Assembly (NCBI GenBank): GCA_021783695.1
Contig: JAJXTO010000015.1
Span: 1 to 64,000 of the forward strand
Direction: 5' to 3'
Source: Pseudomonadota bacterium
GTDB lineage: Bacteria > Pseudomonadota > Gammaproteobacteria > Burkholderiales > Burkholderiaceae_C
DNA length: 64,000 nucleotides
Shown: positions 60,589-64,000 of the stretch, piece after piece
Numbering within the stretch: position 1 is the stretch's first letter
Layout: each line of letters opens with the position of its first letter
Position numbers and translations under genes: made by a program
The notes under the pieces: model-generated
Seen by the model: only the letters and a program-made list of their open reading frames with translations
Told to the model about the DNA's origin: nothing
Database searches by the model: none

Positions 60589-62142
60589 TTATTTTTGCGC
60601 CGGATGCGCCTGCAAGGCGTCGATGACGTCCTGCATGCGCGCCACCACTTGCGCATCCGGGGTGATGACACGGCCCCATTCTCGCGTGGTCTCGCCTGGC
60701 CACTTGTGAGTGGCGTCCAGCCCCATCTTGCCGCCCAGGCCGGCCGATGGCGAGGCGAAGTCGAGATAGTCGATCGGCGTGTTGTCCACCAGCACGGTGT
60801 CGCGCACCGGATCGACCCGCGTCGTCACCGCCCAGATCACGTCGTTCCATTCGCGGATGTTCACATCGGCGTCGGTGACGATGATGAACTTGGTGTAGAG
60901 AAACTGCCGCAGAAATCCCCAGATGCCAAACATCACCCGCTTGGCATGGCCGGCATACGCCTTGCGGATGGAGACCACGGCCAGGCGATAACTGCAGCCC
61001 TCTGGCGGCAAATAAAAGTCGGCGATCTCCGGATACTGTTTCTGCAGGATGGGCACGAACACTTCGTTGAGCGCCACGCCGAGCACGGCGGGTTCATCCG
61101 GGGGTTTGCCGGTGTAGGTCGAGTGATAGATCGGCTGCTCGCGGTGGGTGATGCGCGCCACCTCGAACACCGGAAACCACTCCTGCTCGTTGTAGTAGCC
61201 GGTGTGATCGCCGAACGGCCCTTCCAGCGCGTGGAGGTAGCCGTTCTTTTCCATCAGCGGCACGCCGGTTTCGCTTTCCCCGCGCCAGCCGCTGGCGGCC
61301 GGCGGAATGTGGCCTTCCAGCACGATTTCTGCTGAGGCCGGCACCTGCAGATCAAGACCGATGCAGCGGGCCACCTCGGTGCGAGATCCGCGCAGCAGAC
61401 CGGCGAATTGGTATTCGCTCAGGGTGTCCGGGACGGGGGTGACCGCACCCAGCGTGGTGGCCGGATCAGCGCCGAGCGCCACGGCAATGGGAAAGGGCTG
61501 CCCCGGATTGGCCAGCGCGAACTCGCGGAAATCGAGTGCGCCGCCGCGGTGCGCCAGCCAGCGCATGATGAGCTGATTGCGACTGATGCGCTGCTGGCGG
61601 TAGATGCCCAGGTTCTGCCGCTTGCGCGGCGTCGGCACATTTCGCGGGCCGCGCGTGATCACCAGGCCCCAAGTCAGCAGCGGCGCCACGTCCTCCGGCC
61701 AGCAGGTCTGGATGGGCAGGCGGTTCAGGTCGGCATCGGCGCCTTCCAGCACCACTTGCTGGCAGACCGGGCGGGACACGGTATGCGGCCGCATGTCCCA
61801 CACGGCCTTGACCAGATGCATCAGTTCGCCAGCGTCCTTCAGGCCACGCGGCGGCTCGGGCTCCTTCAGGCGCGCCAGCACTTCGCCAATGCGCCGCAAC
61901 TCGCTCACGTCCTGTGCGCCCATGCCCATCGCCACGCGCTGCGGGGTGCCGAACAGATTGCCCAGCACCGGCATGTCGTAGCCGGTCGGCTGTTCAAACA
62001 GCACCGCAGGTCCACCCCCGCGAAGCAGGGCGTCGCAGACCACGGTCATTTCCAGGTGCGGCGACACCGCCTGCCGGCTGCGGCGCAAGAGGGAAAGGGC
62101 TTCGAGCTGGGAGAGAAAGTCGCGGAGATCCCGGTATTTCAT
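60589..62142 (-). CDS. ubiD: UbiD family prenylated-FMN decarboxylase
   Basis: 517 residues, full length. Motifs include [19 protein letters not shown] at the start, [22 protein letters not shown] and [20 protein letters not shown] in the middle, and the catalytic region near [17 protein letters not shown] (about 400-420). UbiD removes the carboxyl group of polyprenyl-4-hydroxybenzoate in ubiquinone synthesis with prenyl-FMN made by UbiX (not in this window). ATG 62142 is used; 24 more bases are open upstream. The 5' flank is AT-rich and divergent from the RNA gene at 62213. Confidence 0.93.
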   Translation of the reverse strand: MKYRDLRDFLSQLEALSLLRRSRQAVSPHLEMTVVCDALLRGGGPAVLFEQPTGYDMPVLGNLFGTPQRVAMGMGAQDVSELRRIGEVLARLKEPEPPRGLKDAGELMHLVKAVWDMRPHTVSRPVCQQVVLEGADADLNRLPIQTCWPEDVAPLLTWGLVITRGPRNVPTPRKRQNLGIYRQQRISRNQLIMRWLAHRGGALDFREFALANPGQPFPIAVALGADPATTLGAVTPVPDTLSEYQFAGLLRGSRTEVARCIGLDLQVPASAEIVLEGHIPPAASGWRGESETGVPLMEKNGYLHALEGPFGDHTGYYNEQEWFPVFEVARITHREQPIYHSTYTGKPPDEPAVLGVALNEVFVPILQKQYPEIADFYLPPEGCSYRLAVVSIRKAYAGHAKRVMFGIWGFLRQFLYTKFIIVTDADVNIREWNDVIWAVTTRVDPVRDTVLVDNTPIDYLDFASPSAGLGGKMGLDATHKWPGETTREWGRVITPDAQVVARMQDVIDALQAHPAQK

Positions 62143-62177
62143 ATAATAAATAGAAGTAAGAAACAAGACCTTATGCG

Positions 62178-62206
62178 TTGACCTGGAATAACGATATTCC
62201 TAAAAT
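62178..62206 (+). promoter_or_regulatory. Sigma-70 promoter of the structured RNA
   Basis: TTGACC (62178-62183), a 17-base spacer and TAAAAT (62201-62206) match the housekeeping consensus well. Transcription would start near 62213, about 236 bases upstream of the transglycosylase start codon. Confidence 0.7.
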
Positions 62207-62212
62207 TCGATC

Positions 62213-62423
62213 CGTGTTTGCCCTAATGCGCCTGTTCTACAGGCGGGCTGCACACTCGCCCCGAAACACGCCTCGCTGTGCTCAACAGGTTGATCACAGC
62301 AGTTCAGATGCAGGACTGACGCAAAGTCGGCATCTTAGGCTGTTGGGCTCCCTTGGTGAGCCTGTGTTGTCGGATCTGTGCCCTTGAGAAACGACGTCTG
62401 CAGTTCGTATCACGCAGCGGCTT
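62213..62423 (+). ncRNA. ssrS: Structured RNA, candidate 6S RNA
   Basis: A promoter-near start and four nested pairings support a stable RNA: a closing stem (GCC/GGC 62220/62419, TGCG/CGCA 62227/62413, GCGGGC/GTCTGC 62243/62396), a long hairpin GCTGTG...CACAGC (62275-62300) with TCAAC/GTTGA inside, a second GATGC...GCATC (62307-62334) with GACT/AGTC, and a third GGCTC...GAGCC (62346-62362). This closing-stem, open-bubble, hairpin layout and the 5' TGTTC-x(2)-CAGGCGGGC segment resemble 6S RNA, which binds sigma-70 RNA polymerase. The length (about 210) is slightly above the usual 180-200. It could instead be a regulatory leader of the next gene. Confidence 0.45.
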
Positions 62424-62448
62424 TTCCGCTTAGACACAGGAGTGTTCC

Positions 62449-63318
62449 ATGTTGAATGCAATGCAATCCGCACTGCCGCGCGCCCGCCGGTTGATGGGCG
62501 GATTTTGGGAATTGACGCATCAGACCTTGATGATGGTGGGTCTGTTTGTGGTGCTTGGCGGGGCGTATCTGTATTTCCAGCCCAAAGCCATTTCTTCGCT
62601 CGACCGCGGTCTGACCCAGTGGGTCATGGCGCGTAAAACCGCAGCCGATGAACTGCAGGCATTGGCACAAAAACCGGCGGACGCACTGATGACCGTGGCG
62701 CAAGCCGCGCCTGCGCCAGCCAACGCTGCGCCCGAGCTGACGGCACAGCAGCGCACTGTGTCCAACTGGCTGGCGCGGCGTTACAGCATTGCGCCCAATG
62801 CCATGGCGCAGCTCGTCAGCGCCGCCTGGACCGTGGGGCGGCAGGAAAAGCTCGATCCCCTGCTGATTCTGGCCGTGATGGCGGTTGAGTCGAGTTTCAA
62901 TCCCTACGCCGCAAGCGGAGCGGGCGCGACCGGACTGATGCAGGTGATGGCCGGTGTGCACCGCGATAAATTTGCCGCGTTCGGCGGCCCGCAGGCCAGC
63001 ATCGATCCGCTGGCCAACATGCGCGTCGGCGCTCTGGTGCTCAAGGATGCGATCAACCGCGGCGGCTCGGTGCGGACCGGCCTGCGCTACTACGTTGGCG
63101 CCACGACCGATACAACCGAAGGCGGTTACGCCGACAAGGTGCTGGCCGAGCAGGTGCAGCTTGAGCGGGTGGCGGGGTTGTCTCCCAAGCAGACGACTGC
63201 GTCGCTGACGGCCAGCACGGGGGTGCACACCAAAGCGACCGGGGCAACACCGGCCGCCAAGCCGACGGTTGCCGTCGAGCCGCGGTCTGCGGAACAAAAC
63301 CCGTCCTCGCTGACCTGA
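62449..63318 (+). CDS. Lytic transglycosylase (SLT domain)
   Basis: 289 residues. One membrane anchor (about residues 25-46, [22 protein letters not shown]), then an SLT/lysozyme-like domain with the catalytic glutamate in [29 protein letters not shown] (about residue 148) and [20 protein letters not shown] and [14 protein letters not shown], and a Thr/Ala/Pro-rich tail (about 240-289). It cleaves peptidoglycan glycan strands to make 1,6-anhydro ends. AGGAG lies before ATG 62449. Confidence 0.9.
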   Translation: MLNAMQSALPRARRLMGGFWELTHQTLMMVGLFVVLGGAYLYFQPKAISSLDRGLTQWVMARKTAADELQALAQKPADALMTVAQAAPAPANAAPELTAQQRTVSNWLARRYSIAPNAMAQLVSAAWTVGRQEKLDPLLILAVMAVESSFNPYAASGAGATGLMQVMAGVHRDKFAAFGGPQASIDPLANMRVGALVLKDAINRGGSVRTGLRYYVGATTDTTEGGYADKVLAEQVQLERVAGLSPKQTTASLTASTGVHTKATGATPAAKPTVAVEPRSAEQNPSSLT

Positions 63319-63349
63319 GCAAACGGACCCCAAAGCATTACCATATCGA

Positions 63350-63446
63350 ACTGCACGACTGGCGATAGAGACCGGCTTTCAAGCTGATCTCGAGGTGGGA
63401 CGAACCACCGGGGAGTGCTGGACTTTAAGCCGTTCGCCTGGGCCAG
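63350..63446 (+). ncRNA. ZTP (pfl-motif) riboswitch upstream of glyA
   Basis: The two conserved ends are present: ACGACTGGCGA (63355-63365) and CCGTTCGCCTGGGCC (63430-63444). Between them lie the typical hairpin GGTGGGACGAACCACC (63394-63409) and GGGGAGTG (63410-63417). The motif senses ZTP/ZMP, the purine intermediates that pile up when 10-formyl-THF is short, and controls folate and one-carbon genes such as glyA. Its 3' GCCTGGGC can pair with GCCCAGGC (63474-63481) downstream, which would break the aptamer. Confidence 0.8.
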
Positions 63447-63535
63447 CGCCATCGCTGTCAATGATTCTGATCAGCCCAGGCTTGCGCGCCTTCTTTGCAT
63501 CGAGGCAGGCGCGGGCCGTTACCTGGACCATTTCC

Positions 63536-64000
63536 ATGTTCGACCGCAATATCACCATCGCCCAGACCGACCCCGACTTGTGGGCCGCCATTGAGTCGGA
63601 AAACCAGCGTCAGCAAGACCACATCGAGCTGATCGCGTCGGAAAACTACACCTCGCCCGCGGTCATGCAGGCGCAGGGCTCGCAGCTCACCAACAAATAC
63701 GCCGAAGGCTACCCCGGTAAGCGCTATTACGGCGGCTGCGAATTCGTGGACATCGCCGAACAGCTTGCAATCGACCGCGTCAAGCAACTCTTTGGCGCAG
63801 AAGCCGCCAACGTGCAGCCCAACTCCGGTTCGCAAGCCAATCAGGGCGTGTTTTTCGCCCTGCTCAATCCCGGTGACACCATCATGGGCATGAGCCTGGC
63901 CGAGGGCGGCCACCTCACCCACGGCATGCCGTTGAACATGAGCGGCAAGTGGTTCAAGGTGGTGAGCTACGGACTCAACGCACAGGAAGAAATCGACTAT
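63536..64000 (+). CDS. glyA: Serine hydroxymethyltransferase, 5' part (cut by window end)
   Basis: The first 155 residues are visible (of about 415): [55 protein letters not shown] and [22 protein letters not shown], all typical of GlyA. It converts serine and THF to glycine and 5,10-methylene-THF with PLP. The gene continues past 64000. It is preceded by a ZTP riboswitch. Confidence 0.95.
   Translation, partial: MFDRNITIAQTDPDLWAAIESENQRQQDHIELIASENYTSPAVMQAQGSQLTNKYAEGYPGKRYYGGCEFVDIAEQLAIDRVKQLFGAEAANVQPNSGSQANQGVFFALLNPGDTIMGMSLAEGGHLTHGMPLNMSGKWFKVVSYGLNAQEEIDY

Larger units (their letters stand above)
62143..62448. other. Intergenic region between ubiD and the transglycosylase
   Basis: About 306 bases without a protein gene. 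It holds the promoter at 62178-62206 and the structured RNA described at 62213-62423, followed by the AGGAG ribosome-binding site of the transglycosylase. Confidence 0.6.

Noticed and set aside
62301-62362. c-di-GMP (GEMM) riboswitch
   Set aside because: GACGCAAAG is present, but the conserved GGCAAACC half and the tetraloop receptor are missing and GCAAA lies in a loop, so the similarity is partial.
62178-62387. A 69-codon open frame starting with TTG
   Set aside because: It lies on a promoter and structured RNA, has no ribosome-binding site and no recognisable protein features.

Overview
The window looks like a chromosomal segment of a GC-rich betaproteobacterium of the order Burkholderiales. 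The gene neighbourhoods (divergent radA-alr / lplT, birA beside a SPOR-domain protein, glcDEF, an MdtABC-type efflux operon, ubiD, msrA, glyA) and the dense, GC-biased coding fit that order. A Thiomonas-like bacterium is my best guess, but this is inference from gene content only. No rRNA, tRNA, prophage or complete insertion sequence was found.

Layout. 1-2.4 kb: two paralogous type IV pilin genes on the minus strand, each behind a sigma-54-type promoter, with a VapBC-like toxin-antitoxin pair between them. 2.4-10.8 kb: M20 amidohydrolase, an operon of SET-domain protein, biotin ligase and SPOR protein, then a thioredoxin-like protein, topoisomerase III, a glycerophosphodiesterase and an MTA/SAH nucleosidase. 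10.8-19.5 kb: small DUF3149-like membrane protein, a complete TRAP transporter (dctP-dctQ-dctM), a c-type cytochrome protein behind an FNR-like box, an acyl-CoA-binding protein, a MITE-like palindromic element, an SbmA-type ABC exporter and a small lipoprotein. 19.6-21.4 kb: a decayed ethanolamine locus (wrecked permease, truncated eutB, intact eutC). 21.5-33.7 kb: cupin-like protein, radA, alr, lplT, a second thioredoxin-like protein, a 1119-residue GAF-PAS-GGDEF-EAL protein with a globin-like middle region, DMT transporter, glutathione peroxidase and an orphan branched-chain amino-acid binding protein. 33.9-40.6 kb: glcD-glcE-glcF, a secreted hypothetical protein, a Y-family polymerase behind an almost perfect LexA box, and a broken phosphatase gene. 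40.8-43.8 kb: a three-gene cassette (MFS transporter, heme-oxygenase-like diiron oxidase, divergent AraC regulator). 43.9-55.8 kb: a K+/H+ antiporter, an RND efflux operon (mdtA-mdtB-mdtC-oprM type) and a corrinoid adenosyltransferase. 55.8-64 kb: a D-lactate dehydrogenase-like flavoprotein, VOC protein, transposase remnant, HPP/CBS protein, msrA, copper chaperone, ubiD, a structured RNA (candidate 6S RNA), a lytic transglycosylase, and glyA cut by the window edge behind a ZTP riboswitch.

Working together: glcDEF and the second flavoprotein feed 2-hydroxy acids into central metabolism; the adenosyltransferase would supply the cofactor that the decayed ethanolamine ammonia-lyase once needed; msrA, glutathione peroxidase, the thioredoxin-like proteins and the copper chaperone handle oxidative or metal stress.

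The most unusual signals are: (i) a 47-bp element present twice, 43/47 identical, that resembles a solitary CRISPR repeat and in both places ends directly at the start codon of an operon-internal gene (4434-4480 and 36295-36341); (ii) a palindromic repeat tandemly duplicated in frame inside the MdtB-type RND pump (51224-51378); (iii) the AraC / diiron oxidase / MFS cassette, whose substrate is unknown; (iv) the ZTP riboswitch whose conserved 3' element can pair with a downstream 8-base complement.
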